Shown in pieces: positions 46,422 through 58,900 of a DNA stretch of 64,000 nt. This stretch comes from Piezodorus guildinii (taxonomy: Eukaryota; Arthropoda; Insecta; Hemiptera; Pentatomidae), in the NCBI GenBank assembly GCA_023052935.1, contig CM041294.1, positions 36,541,236 through 36,605,235 on the forward strand, given 5' to 3'. The position numbers and the translations under genes were made by a program. Below the pieces are notes generated by a model. The model saw only the letters and a list, made by a program, of their open reading frames with translations. It was not told where the DNA came from and did no database searches. Position 1 is the stretch's first letter, and each line of letters begins with the position of its first letter.

Positions 46422-47105
46422 GGCTTACCGAACCCGAAGATTCGATGCCGACACCACCAAACTCTGCCTGCACAGACTCGTCCAATGTTCACCGTTCCAG
46501 CCCAAGCCCCCGAGATCAGCCTTAACGCAATCCTCCCATCGCCGTTTCGGCCTACCTTTCGAATCAGCGACCTACCAGACGGATACCAACTTTCTTAGAA
46601 TCCGATCCTCACCGAGCCCAACAACTTTACTCGCCCATTTGAGTCTCTGCGATGCTATTAACTCAATTATATTCACAGGGTACAAAGTGCCCAATGGCCT
46701 CATCTCTCTTCGGACCAAATATTTTACGCAGTACCTTATTTTCGAGAACCTTAAGCCGTTGTTCATCCTTCCAAGTAAGCGGCCACGTTTCACATCCGTA
46801 AAGAACCGTCGAAAGAATAATAGTTTTATAAATTCGAATATTTAAGTTTTTAGACAGAAACCGCGAGCTAAGTAACTTAGTAACTGAATAATAACCCGCG
46901 TTTCCCACCTTTAACCGGGCCTTTATTTCTTCCTGGATTTCATTTTTTCTAGTTATAATTGAACTAAATACTTGAATTTCTCTACGTGTTCCAAAGTATG
47001 CCCTGAAATATCAATATCACTAAGATCGCCACCGTTTCTGCTACTAATTATATATTTCGTCTTATCGCTATTTATTTCGAGTCCTATTTCCTTACCTATT
47101 CCTTA
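46420..47105 (-). mobile_element. Second copy of the 5205-7950 RTE-like family, 3' part
   Basis: The reverse-strand translation gives KFKYL, MGNAGYYSVTKLLSSRFLS, TVLYGCETWPLTWKDEQRL and LKWASKVVGL, closely matching the copy at 7320-7931. A deletion of about 35 bases after GPKRDEA and a frameshift near the start break the frame. The 3' end TAAGCCTA is identical to that of the other copy. Truncation at about 47105 leaves only the C-terminal region. Confidence 0.85.
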
Positions 47106-47169
47106 CTTTTTTTTTTTTTTTTTACTATTTTTTTCTTCCATAAGAACCCTTTGCTGACAATTTCATACA

Positions 47170-47245
47170 CAAAAAAAAAAAAAAAAAAAAGAAGCTAAAC
47201 TGGTCCAGCCGTTCAGGCTGATGAATCCCTCAGTTTTACACACAT
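47170..47245 (+). repeat. Family H, right end
   Basis: TGGTCCAGCCGTTCAGGCTGATG and the following ACACACATAG match the usual opposite end of repeats starting CTAGCTGACCC. The call depends on the pairing with 45318. Confidence 0.4.
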
Positions 47246-47999
47246 AGTTTTTCAAATACCATCAGTGTTCATACCGCCACTTCACGATTCCTATATTACT
47301 GCAAAAGAAATCACTTAATCGTTATTATAGCTCTAAGATGATATAAATTACGTTATTGTATTTGCATTTATTCAGATTGCTACAGAGTGTATTTATTGCA
47401 GCCATATCCCCAGGATGGTGGAGCTAGCAGGCCGAGAATCCTACGGTCTAGAGCCGGGGCACAGATGTGAAAACGAATTAATATTATTGCCGAATAAATC
47501 TCGGCTAATGAGCGGGGAGACTTAGGGCGGATTATATATCTTACCTAGTTCGTGCCTCCCTTTCCTTTTATTTGTCTCCTCCAAAAAAATGTTTTCCATA
47601 TTATTTTTATTACTGTGATTTAAAACCATACTTTATTTTATTTATATGTTCAATATACATTGAATGGAGAAATATAATTTTTTTTTTCAGAAATTATACT
47701 CTGGTTTTTACCTATTTATTCATTTTGAAATCTTTTCTGACATTTTCAAATTTTATATCGTTTCACCTTATCAAGCGGCAAGGTGAAATAAAGAAATAAT
47801 ATTAATAAATCAGCCTATCTTATTTGCATTTCTTTCTTTAAAGTTAAAATTCACTATAATTAAAAGAATTGAAAGTGACAGGAATCTACCAATAAATCAC
47901 AACCGAGAAGTCCTAATCTAGATCAGTTGAACTTAAGAATGAAAAGAATCAGCAAATTAAAAAATCAAACGCAATCCTGATATTGATTTTTTAAAATAA
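47246..47999. other. Non-coding; GC-richer island at 47390-47560
   Basis: The island contains CCCCAGGATGGTGGAGCTAG and GAGCGGGGAGACTTAGGGCG, and matches no repeat in the window. The remainder is AT-rich. No exon is supported. Confidence 0.4.
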
Positions 48000-48887
48000 T
48001 CTAGTGCGCTTAACACACGACTTTCACTTACCTCCGTTGTTAGAATCAATTTTAGAATTAAAACAAAAAATTATAATCGAAAAAACGTTAAAGTATTAAA
48101 TTGAGTTTCGATGGAAACACGTGTTTCAAATTAAATAATTGAACAATAGACGTTAGAAAGATAGATAGATAACTGTTTTTTATTCCTCTAAGCATATTAC
48201 AACCGTCAAACCGGAGCCGATCTGTAAAGTTTTACAAAATTATATAATATCAAACAGGTTACTTACTTATTCTATCCACCTTCTAACAGTATTAACTTAT
48301 AAATAAAACAACAGTAAAAAAATAACAATGATCAATATTATCATATTACACATTAGAAAGTTTTTTTTTTTTTTTTTCTATTTGTAATTAAATCCCAACA
48401 AGCCTATATCTATAAGGCCAAGCTATTTCACAAAAATTGTATACTGACACCCAGTTATCACCATTGAGACATTTTATCATATCATCAACTTTTAGTATTC
48501 GTTCAAATTATATATTTATCCATTTTTTCATCAGTACTAAATAAATGATATAGTTATTTTTATAGAATCTACAAAATTCAAGGTACTTTAGAGGAAGAAA
48601 AATTTAAAATATCGGCATTTAAGCCCAGTCAGACTATTTTAATCAAAATAAAACCTACATGATGTTAAAGCCCATTAAATTTTACATCGACATTGCGGGT
48701 TTAATCAAAATCGTTAGAGCCGTTTTTGAGAAAATCGTTAAAATGTCCAAAATGCAAGGTATAAAGTAGTACTTTCAGTAGGTCGATTATAGAGAAACAG
48801 TTGCAGGAACATCTTGGGTATGTAGTAGTCTTAAATATGAAATTTCAGTTTAGTACAACTTATCGTTTCGTGCTAAGTCACTACTGG
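48000..48887 (+). repeat. Family N repeat with internal insertion and lost 3' end (copy 7)
   Basis: It starts TCTAGTGCGCTTAACACACG with the subterminal ACTTTCACTTACC. It is interrupted at about 48150-48512 by a retrotransposon tail, with about 280 bp of N lost there. It then resumes through the core to about 48887. The (CA)n tract and palindrome are absent, and family F begins exactly where N stops. Confidence 0.78.
48150..48512 (-). mobile_element. Non-LTR retrotransposon 3' tail
   Basis: The reverse-strand translation ends IKCLNGDNWVSVYNFCEIAW and a stop, a C-terminal pattern of some non-LTR proteins. A 3' UTR follows, closing in repeats of ATCT (about 48155-48170). It lies inside family N copy 7. 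Confidence 0.6.
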
Positions 48888-49580
48888 TGGGAGTTATAAA
48901 AATTTCACAATAGATATTCACTACTTTTGGTTTATTATTTTTGATAACGAACCTTTGTAATCGCCAAAACAAAATTTACCTCTCTCCCCTCAAAAATTAC
49001 GTTTCAAGAGACGTCGAGCTCGAATATAGTATAAAAAAATCCCGGCTGTCCGCCGTCCGCGGCGTTTTTCTGAAACTACAGTACCAATTTTGTTGAAATT
49101 CGCTCCAAAAATACTAGGTCATGCAACGATGATCCTAACACCTAGTCGTTGATATCACCTGGTTATTTTTAAAATTGCAGCCGATTAATGGTGATTTAAT
49201 TCAATAACTCAGTTATTTTTGGAGATAGAGAAAAAATCTATTAGTGTTTTTTACCCAAAAAGCAGCGAATAATTATTTAAAAAAAAAGAAAAAATTGTAA
49301 TGTTATCAAAAAATACGTCTATAACTCAGTATATTTTTGAAGATAGAGAAAAATATGTAGAATTTTAGCGCGATAATGTGGGAAAAAAGAAGTTGATTTA
49401 TATATATATATATATATATATGTGTGTTTTTAAAATTATGAGTAGTGATATACCCGTTTTCTTTAGATTATTTATTACTAATCATTTTAGCTAATTCCCT
49501 ATTAAGATCTATATAAACAGTTATACCATAATATAGTTATTTGGAAATAATAAACCATTGTGTAATAATTTGCAGCGTTT
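48888..49580 (+). repeat. Family F repeat
   Basis: It begins ATTCACTACTTTTGGTTTAT and contains CCGCCGTCCGCGGCG, CAACGATGATCC and, at the end, AGTTATACCATAATATAGTT with AATAAACCATTGTGTAATAA. A TA microsatellite lies at about 49398-49421. It is non-coding. Confidence 0.68.
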
Positions 49581-50689
49581 TATATATGTATGGAAATGAC
49601 CAATGTCATTCATATTATTTTATATGTATATATTTATTTTATTTAATCATTATTTATCTTCTTTTTTTTTGGGACGTATTTAATAGAGAACACTCTGGCA
49701 TGGCCAGTATGATGACAGATTGCAATCTTTATCAATTATAATGTTTAAAATAATAACTAATTCTTAAAATGATAACTAAAAAAAGTATAAATAAATGTTT
49801 TCACAATATCGGTCAATATGTAATATACTGCTTCAAAACTTGTTTGCAATTCAATAGACTCTATATGAAAAACTTTCTATAAACTCAGCATTTCTTTGAT
49901 TTCATTTTATGAATAATTTGAAACGTTTAAGTTGAAGAAAAAGTTGAAAAACTATTTTTAATTTGATTTTTCCTTTATTGAAATAAAATTTAACCAAAAC
50001 AAAGGAGTACTTTTAAAACTTTTAAGTGCTGTATAACCTTATTATTTTTGGATAAGAGGTGAGAGGACCTTTAATAGCTATTTCCTCCAATCACATAGTT
50101 AAGGGATCAAGAAATGGTGATTGTCTTCCAAGACAAAGGCCAACTCTCTCCCCCTTTAAGGTAATTTTAGGAACAGTTAGTCGGTAATTAATTCCGATTT
50201 CACACAATGGAGATTATCCTAACAATGAGTTCCAAAATGGAGGGTTATGTTTTAATAGTTGCGGCCCTCCTTTTAATGTTGTCAATATCAACTTATTTTA
50301 AATTGTCTTTTTTATCATTATCTTTGGAAATACCTACATATCCAATATATGAATAACAAAATTTTAAAGAACTTTAGAAAAATATTTTTTTATTTTATAG
50401 TAGGCTCCATTATTTTCACCATCACTCATAAAAGCATAAAAAACTTTTTTTTATGTTATTTCAACATAGAAATATTTAAATGTTTTTAATAAATAGTACA
50501 AAATTATTAATTTTTAACCGTAGCAATATGATGTTAACAAGAGACTTTAACAAAGCGTGTTGCTGAGAAACCTAGTCTGTAAGAGATTCCGCAACACAGT
50601 CTCGACTTTACGCTCATGGCTAGAACCTTAGGTTAATTTATTTCCAATAATACTAGCCTAATTAATTGTTATTATCCTTATATATTTAT
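49581..50689. other. Non-coding; GC-richer stretch at 50060-50280
   Basis: The stretch includes AAAGGCCAACTCTCTCCCCC and AAAATGGAGGGTTATG, and is not repeated in the window. No gene is supported. Confidence 0.4.
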
Positions 50690-51160
50690 TTAACGGCTCG
50701 ACAGGGGCCTCCAGCGTCCTAGGCGCTCTTTACTGTCCTTTTCCAATTATTTTGGTCAGCAGCATGTCTGTAGGATACCCCTACCATCCTCAAGTCCTCA
50801 GCCACGGAGTCCTTCAACCTTCCCTTCGGACTCCATTCGGGGCCTCATAATATAATTCCCTTGCGGTTCTACCTTCATCCATCCTGATAACATGTCCCAG
50901 CCATTTAAAGCGCTGAATTGGCACAAAATGAGAAACTCGGAGTTCGTCGAAAAGGTCTTATCTTGTATCTTTGTTCTTTCTTAAGCGATAAGTGTCATTT
51001 TCTCTAACTGGCTCAGTGACACGCTTTAACACTTTTCTTTCAAATCTGTCGATCTTTTCAGCGAAGCGGTTGCGTAGGGTCCAGTACAGGCATAGGTCAG
51101 TACAGTCCGGATGATTGTTTTGTATATAATCATTTCAGTACCCCTACTTAGAAGCTTACT
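50690..51160 (-). mobile_element. RTE-like retrotransposon 3' fragment
   Basis: The reverse-strand pieces read FERKVLKRVTEPVREN, LRVSHFVPIQRFKWLGHVIR, MDEGRTARELYYEAPNGVRR and, shifted, VAEDLRMVGVS. This is the C-terminal end of an RTE-type protein. The frame is broken more than once. Confidence 0.75.
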
Positions 51161-51369
51161 TCATTATATATACTTTGAATAAAAAGTTTTTCTTCTTTGT
51201 TACAAATTTTCTACCGTATTTTCTCACCATCAACTGCTATAAGTCCTACAGTTCAAACTTTCAATTCATTCAAATGAAATTAGATACCGTCTTTCTGATC
51301 TTTATATCCCTTCCCTTCTTCTTCTATACTTTCAGTGAGCGGTCAAGCGTGGAGTTGTAGTCACAGTCG

Positions 51370-51975
51370 ACCTAACCCACTGGTCCCTTTCCTTGGCTAG
51401 TTTTCTCTCTTCTCATCTCCGGATGTCCGTCCTCTTTTTGCCCGCAGTTTCCTAATATAATCAAAGTACATGCACTTCGGTCAGCCACAAGGCCGTATTC
51501 TTATAGATCTAGCTTCTAAATACCCCTGGCTATCGTTTGATTTCGGATTCTATGGTGTTCTCATATCCGATCTCTGATTCATACAGACAAACTAGGAGGT
51601 TTAACGATTTAAATACCCGTATTTTGCCGTATCTACTTATTAAGAATGCTTGCATATGACAGTTTTAGAAATCTGATGGTGCATCGCAATGGCCTTCTTC
51701 ACTCAATTAAGAACCTCATTGTCTATTTTGCCATCTCTACTTATAATGGTTCACCATTACACAAATGATCTCTTCGACACACATGATTTCGCTTTTCAGG
51801 CTCATTTCTAAGCCCCTTATCTTCAGTTCCTCGTTCTATTTATTCAAGGACGCCTGAAGAGCCTCCTTAGAGTCAGCTATCACTATTTCCCATTCCACAG
51901 AACCAAAACCTGATCCGTCCTTTCTTGCCCGTTCCACTAGTGGAATACTATCTCAGCTGTCATTGTTGTATGTAA
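51370..51975 (-). mobile_element. RTE-like reverse transcriptase fragment, different family
   Basis: The reverse-strand translation gives VIADSKEALQASLNK, NEELKIRGLEMSLKSEIMCV and, further on, an AGKKRTDIRR-like motif. This corresponds to the stretch from just after YADD to the C-terminal region of an RTE-type protein. It has multiple stops. Confidence 0.68.
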
Positions 51976-52826
51976 ATAAGAGTATTAACTCTTAAGTTTT
52001 AGTTAGATTGTAGGCAATATTTTAAAACTCACTTATTGTCAATATGTATGCATAGATACCACTTTTACTTTTTCTTTTTTTTATAAAATATAAGAATTTT
52101 TTCTTAATTATTGGAACTGAGTTTAGTTTAATTACATTATATAAATTATTATATTTCCATCAAAAGATTTTATTTAATATTATGTTTCTATATTTTTTTA
52201 AGTTAACCTGTTTTTAAATTTTATTTGTTAGATATATAACTAGTTTGAATGTTAATTACGATGTTATTATTAATTGTAATATTTTTAAAATACAAAGTTT
52301 TTCTCCTTTCACTTCAACTAGTTAAATAGTTTTAAAGAAAAGAAATAAGATCATGTTGATCCAAAGGCTATCCACCTTAACAGTCTAAAATACCACTTAC
52401 CACATATAGACAGGTACAATATACTTCAGGTATATATGCACTTTAGAAGACAATCTTGAATTTTGACCCATACCCTTGGAATAGATGTGCGTATTCCGCT
52501 TACGTCTATGCATGCAATTATGTATACAAAACTGTAATTGTATAAATTATTATCCAGACTACAAGCACGCATCAGTCTTTCTGTTTTTGTTCTTGTTATT
52601 ATTTTCATTACCATAAAGCTCTAGAATAAAACGTGCGGATAAACTTTTAAAAGAGAATCACAACTTACGAAGATTGTGGATTTATTTTTATATGTGAGCT
52701 TACATTGAAATTATAATCAAATAAAGAGTCATTAACACTGTTATACTCTGAGGTGCCTCCCGATGAAAATCTAAGATATGTGTCGAATACCATTTAGTAA
52801 ATTGTTGTTATTACTATTTCATTGCA
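51976..52826. other. Non-coding DNA
   Basis: AT-rich sequence, with no recognised gene or repeat. Confidence 0.45.
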
Positions 52827-53714
52827 TTTTACTTTCACTAACTATATATAGTAAGGGGAAGTATTGCGATCGTGAAAATTTTCGAATTCCAGTTTTCAAC
52901 GGAAATACACGTTTTAGGGTCCCCTGAGTCCAAATAACCAAGTCCCGCAAAAAGGTCTTTGTGTGTGTGTGTGCGTGTGTATGTGGTTACTCCCGGGTGG
53001 AAACGGTAAGTCCTATGAAACTGAAATTTCATATTTAAGACAACTATACGCCCGAGACGTGACAAAACTTTTTTCATCATAATGAGCTTACCAAAAGAGG
53101 CACTTTATACCGATTTTCTCGAAAACGGTCCAGACGATTTTGATTAATTTCGCTTTATCGATGTAACATTTAAATGGGCTTTAATATCATGTAGGTTTTA
53201 TTCTGATTAAAATGGTCTGACAGGGCTTAAATGCCGATATTTTACATTTATTTCCTGTAAAGTACCTTTAATTTTTATATTTTATAAAAATAAATATATT
53301 ATCTTGTTAACGCTGATGAAAAACAGGTAAATATATAAATTGAATAAATCCGATCCCAACTAAATGAGAAAACTGGAAAATTATTTGTTTAATGCAATTT
53401 TTCGTTTTTGAATATAAGAGCAGTAATATACATGTATGATAAACCGTTGGAAAGCTAAAGATTTTAGAAAAAAATATTATCTCATACACAAGCTTTTAAA
53501 AGTTAGTAGGGAGTGATGAAATGTACATAAAACTAACTGATTATTTTAGATAATAATATAATAGATTTTTTAATAAAACACATGTTTCTATATCAATTCA
53601 ATTTAATTAATTCCTTAATAATTTTACGTATTTTTATCTCTAACTGTTTTTGAAAATTCTTTCATTGATTTTAAAAATGGAAGTAAGTGAATGTCGTGTG
53701 TTGCCCGCACCAGA
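52827..53714 (-). repeat. Family N repeat, full-length (copy 8)
   Basis: This 888-bp copy in reverse orientation has a palindromic end (52831-52860), a (GT)n tract at about 52963-52983, the conserved core (53110-53230) and a 5' end TCTGGTGCGGGCAACACACG (complement of 53695-53714). It is close in length and text to 36012-36906, so the two may be recent insertions. Confidence 0.87.
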
Positions 53715-54399
53715 TTTTTTTTATTGCCTTCCGAACTATCTTCCTTCTTAAGCACTTAAATCATTACGCTTGAAAATATTTATTTAAAATATCTAAAAGA
53801 TCATTATTTCTGATGTATAAGTAAACTACTGTGCCTACGAAGAAAACAGACTGGAGGGACAGCGACTGGAATAGAAATGGAGACATTGAGGTAGGGCTGT
53901 GGTCAGAGCTCAGGAAATTGGCAAAGCATCGATTTAATGTTCAGTTTAATGCTTCAAGGGTCACGGGTCTGTTTAACTCTCCCCTTTAACACTTGATTCG
54001 GAATTCCTAACATTGGGATCCGACAACATTGCGTCTTGTACAACACTTGTAATCGATTATATAAACTACGGTGGGCGTAGATAGTAGCAAGCGTAAGGAA
54101 TAAATCGTACTGTGATTCTTTTGAGTGAATCTATTGGGTGAGTGAATCGTAAGGAATAATTATAAAAATTTAATCAGTATTATGGCGTTGAACAATCATC
54201 TGCATGAATTATATTAGCATTTAAAATTTAAATTAGCATCATAAAGTAATTCTATGCCAATTAAAATTGTGGAATTACGAAAATATTTAATAAAGATTTT
54301 TTCTTATCTTAATATATTTCTATTCACATCTGTCATGCGGTTGACAATAAGTGAATGTGAATGAAGTTAAAATTGTGACGTGATAGGCATGATAGAGAG
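53715..54399. other. Non-coding DNA
   Basis: A slightly GC-richer stretch at 53840-54080 is unmatched elsewhere in the window. No gene is recognised. The 3' UTR of the Jockey-like copy may extend to about 54160. Confidence 0.4.
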
Positions 54400-54540
54400 A
54401 GAGGATGCCCTGCGGCACCTCTTCCTGGCGTGTTTCCTAATACGCATTTATGTTAGAAGGTCCCCCATCCAATTTCTTTTCAGCCTTTCACTATTATTGT
54501 GGAGCATGTTGGTAGTGGTAATTTTTTGTATTAATGTGTT
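54400..54540 (-). mobile_element. Jockey-like retrotransposon, 3' part after nested insertion
   Basis: The reverse-strand translation reads INTLIQKITTTNM, then ERLKRNWMGDLLT and a stop. It parallels INKLVQNMATTDIPS to RRLKRSWMRDLLT of the 14118-14820 copy. The upstream part lies at 55645-55870, with the CR1-like element in between. Confidence 0.78.
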
Positions 54541-54542
54541 GA

Positions 54543-55640
54543 TATTTTATTTTTTTTTTTTTTTTAAAGAAAGTAAATTTTATTCTGGGACCTTCAGTCC
54601 CCTAAGAATAACAGAAAAGTACAAAACTTTGACTTGTGTGTCAGGCACAGAAACAAAAACATAAAAGAAATACAAACTTAAGATATAATATTATTTAAAA
54701 AAAAAGAAAAATAAAGTTAAATAAATAAATACGATTACTTAGTATGCATATATGTTTATAATTATATAATCATAAATGTGTATCTGAAGATATATATTAC
54801 TACTGTTGTTCTTATGGTATAGTAAGGCCACCGAGAAAAACAGAAGAAAGAAAGAGAAAGATGAATTTATATCTAAAACCTTGTTTACATATTTGTTGTG
54901 GTCCTCATTTTAAAATGTAACATAACCACTATTCTAGCGTTTTATTTACAATCAATCTGAAGATGGATGGTTGAGAAGATGAAGGAACAGTTTGCTTTTA
55001 AATGAGGTTAAAGAAGGGGCTTTGCGTATAGAGGTAGGTATGGAATTCCAGAACGATGTGGCACGCAAACTAAATGATTTTTTAAAGGATGATGTTTGAT
55101 GAAAAGGAATATATAGGTTAGTGGACTGGGATCTTGTATTAAACGAATGTACCGATGAACAAGGAATGAGTAGGTCAAGAATGTAGGATGGATTTTTGGT
55201 ATTGAAAGTACGGAATAGAAAAAACTCACAAGAAATACTTTTGCCGGGAAACTGGATTGAGCCACTTCAACTCGGTATACCTATCAGAAACGCTGGATCG
55301 CCTAGAGACCCCGAAGATAATCTAATGAATCATTTCATAAGTCTTTCCAGTCTCATTTCGAGTCCACCAGACAATCCACCGAACACCAGGCAGCAGTAAT
55401 CGAAGTGGGGGAAGACAAGGGACGAAACAAGGAGCCGACGAACATCGCAGTGAATCACGCAATCTTGAGAACAGTTTAAGAATAGCGTTAAAATTACGAA
55501 TGATATGGGATACATGATTATTCTAAGAAAGGTTTTAGTCAAAGATGAAACCAAGATTTCTAACAGTAATATGGAAATGGATAGGTAGTCCGTTAAGGTA
55601 TAGTAAGGGATAATAAGGAAGGGAATTAACGTATGTAAGT
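54543..55640 (-). mobile_element. CR1-like non-LTR retrotransposon 3' fragment
   Basis: A T-run at about 54545-54563 is its A tail. The reverse-strand translation, across frames, contains VRNLGFIFD, RRLLVSSLVFPHFDYCCLVF, SVSDRYTELKWLNP and LEFHTYLYTQSPFFNL. This order matches the thumb and C-terminal region of CR1/L2-type proteins. It has frameshifts and stops. It splits a Jockey-like copy. Confidence 0.75.
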
Positions 55641-55644
55641 TGTC

Positions 55645-55870
55645 GTGAAGTCACTTGTAGAGGGTCCGAATATGTTCCTCAGCTGTTAGCAAGTAAAAGT
55701 CTGTACGTAAAGTAATGTTGCTAAAGTACCATGGCGATAGTTCATGTACCATAGTTCTAAACGTTTTGGATTGAAAATTCTGAATTTGGCGTATGTTTGT
55801 CTTTTCGGTAGTTCCGTATACCTGTGAAGCCAAGTTCAAATAGGCTTCAGTAAGTAAGTGTTTTAATTAA
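55645..55870 (-). mobile_element. Jockey-like retrotransposon, upstream part
   Basis: The frame 55839-55651 contains ASQVYGTTEKTNIRQIQNFQ, FRTMVHELSPWYFSNITLRT and EEHIRTLYK, continuing to LHDNLHTLIN. This is the same region as LKPIWTYACQIYG onward in the 14118-14820 copy. Confidence 0.78.
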
Positions 55871-55941
55871 TAGCACAGAGGTTCATAAAGTGATTGTAAT
55901 CAAAATGATTTTCCATTACAACTTTTTCTTCTGTGATTTAT

Positions 55942-58900
55942 AATTCACTAAGTTATGGCGATTCGTAAGTACTTCTGATTGGAAGTTAACGTTTAGTGCC
56001 AAAATTAAACATTATTAAAATTTAATAAAAAAAAAAAAAAAATTATATTTTTTTCATGTAATTTTGTTTTCATGTCATTTTTTGTAAAAGACAATGACAA
56101 TTTAATTACGTATAAAGTTTGTCTAAAATCTTACTATTTCCAACGGTATATAAAAAGTCTATATTACCATTCTTATTTCCGGAAATCGATAAAATAAAAA
56201 TATTTATTCTTTTTTATGTATTATTTAACTCGTAAACTATTTCATATTTCATATGTACTCCTTTCTTATCAAATATAACAAGAAACAAAAAGGGAACTTC
56301 TTCGAATCACCAAATTAAAACGCAAAAATTCGGTATTTAATCCTTGCAGGACTATTTTAATTTGAATGTAACCAGCATGATAATAAATACCATTACACAA
56401 TTTATTTTTATCTAGAAAAGTAAGTCAGTAAGACAATATTTTCTGATACGCGCACCAATTCCAAATTTTGGCTGTTGTGTAATTGTACCTTCACCTCTAA
56501 ATGTAATTTTCAATTTTTTAATAATGATTTGGATTGAATGTAAAATTTAGAAAAAAATACACTTTTGGTTTATCATCTTAATTAATGAACCTTTCTAATT
56601 GACCGAAAAAAAATTACCACTCAACCTCTAAAAATTACGTTTCAAAATACGTAGAATACGAATAACGCATGGAAAAATGCAGCTGTTAGCCGTACGCGGC
56701 TTTACTACTAGACCAATTTTTTCGAAATTTGGCAAAAAATACTATGGCATCCTGAAATATAATAATAGGGCACAATATTGTTCTAGTGAGTCTATTGTTC
56801 TTTTTCTCCTTTAGTTGATTATTTAAGTCTTCAATAGTTTTTATCTAAGAATTTACTAATTTACTGATCGCAGTGTTGAACGTTGTATAATTTAGAATTG
56901 TATCAGTTTTTCGATTCTTGATGATCGTATTTTTCGTCCATGGCGACTATTTTTTTTATCTGATAAATTGGAAAAATACTAAGATAAGGATCCAGTAAAC
57001 AAGCTTAAAACTATATAAAGTGATTTTATTTCTCTATAATACATCCCAATACTAAAGTATTATGAACATTGTTGAAAAGTTTTATATTTTTTTTTTTTGA
57101 GACTAAAAGGTTGCTATTTTCTTTCCTAGAAAAAGAAATATCTTTAGAAGAATATACGAGAGAATAAGCATCAGTGACTGACTGATCATATAAAAATAAA
57201 TTAGGGTGTGTCAGCCAGAGCTAAGAATACACATGACTTCGCGCTGTTCAATACTTTCAAGTATCAGAAAAGGCACAATAAAACAGAAAATATAGGACGC
57301 CAAGCCATAGCTCGGAAGATTGCTCAAATAGATAGCTACTCCCCGTACCACAAATATCTTGATCCAATTGTCTCTGAGAGTAATGTCTGGTTTTGCCGGG
57401 AAACAATCTATGAATACAGATCATACTATCACTTAATGTAGAGCAAAAAAAATTAAGATCCCAAAGAAAACAGTTTACGTCTTAGAGATCACAGTTACAT
57501 TCATGATAAAGTACACAATGTAGCAGATTGTACAACTTCAAGGAAAATAGGATAATAAAAACTGATGGTACTCTAATATTTTGTATCCTCACTGGTTAAA
57601 ATTTATTCTGCGCTTGATGGCGGATCTTTTTTAAGTTTAATTAGGGTTCAACAAAACTTTTAAGAATAAATTAAAAAATCAATAGCGTCGACAAAAATGA
57701 AATAAACGCTAAAAATTACTACACAATGGTTTATTATTTCCAAATAACTATATTAGGGTATAATTGTTTATATAGCTGTTTACAGGCAATTAACTAATTT
57801 AAAAAAACAAAACAAATAATTCAAAGGAAAATGGCATGTCACCTCTGCTATTTTCCACAAAATATATATATATATATATGCTATATTTGTTAAGATTTCA
57901 ATGATTCTCTTTTTGCTTTGTATGCTCTCTTATAATTTTTTACTTAAATATATGTATGAATTTATATTAACATCAGTATGTTAAGATAAAATATCAATTT
58001 TTGTTATGTTACTGTTTAAAAATTAATTGCGGTTTCTTGATTCTAAAACACTCATACTATTTTTTTCTATTTAAAAAAAACTGAAATATTAAATTATATA
58101 ATTTTTAATTGGCCGTCATTCTAAAGCTAATCGGTTGATATCAGCATTCAAGTATTGGGAACATGGTAGGACGGCCTAGTTTGTTTGTTTATTGGGGCTT
58201 CTAGGCACAAAACCCTAAAGTCATCAGTGCCCTATTTTATATTTTAGGACGCCATAGTATTTTTTTGTCAAATTTCAAAAAAATTGGTCTAGTAGTAAAG
58301 CCGCGTACGGAAAACAGCTGCCTTTTTCATACGTTATTCGTTTTCTACGTATTTTGAAACGTAATTTTTAGAGGTTGAGTGGTAATTTTTTTTCGGTCGA
58401 TTAGAAAGGTTCATTAATTAGGATAATAAACCAAAAGTGTATTTTTTTCTAAATTTTACATTCAATCCAAATCATTATTAAAAATTGAAATTACATTTAG
58501 AGGTGCAGGTACAATTACACAACCACCAAAATTTGGAATCGGTGCGCGTATCATAAAATTTTGTCTTACTGACTTAATTTTCTAGATAAAAATATAATGG
58601 GATTTATTATCATGCTGGTTACATTAAAATTAAAATAGTCCTGCAAGTATTAAGTACCGAATTTTTGCGTTTTAATTTGGTGATTCGAAGAAGTTCCCTT
58701 TTTGTTTCTTGTTATATTTGATAAGGAAGGAGTATGTATGAAATATGAAATAGTTTACGAGTTAACTAAAACATTAAAAAAGAATAAATATTTTTATTTT
58801 ATCGATTTCCGGAAATAAGAATGGTAATATAGACTTATTATATACCGTTGAAATAGCAAGATTTAATTAATTAAATCTTAAAAGACAATGACAATTGTCT

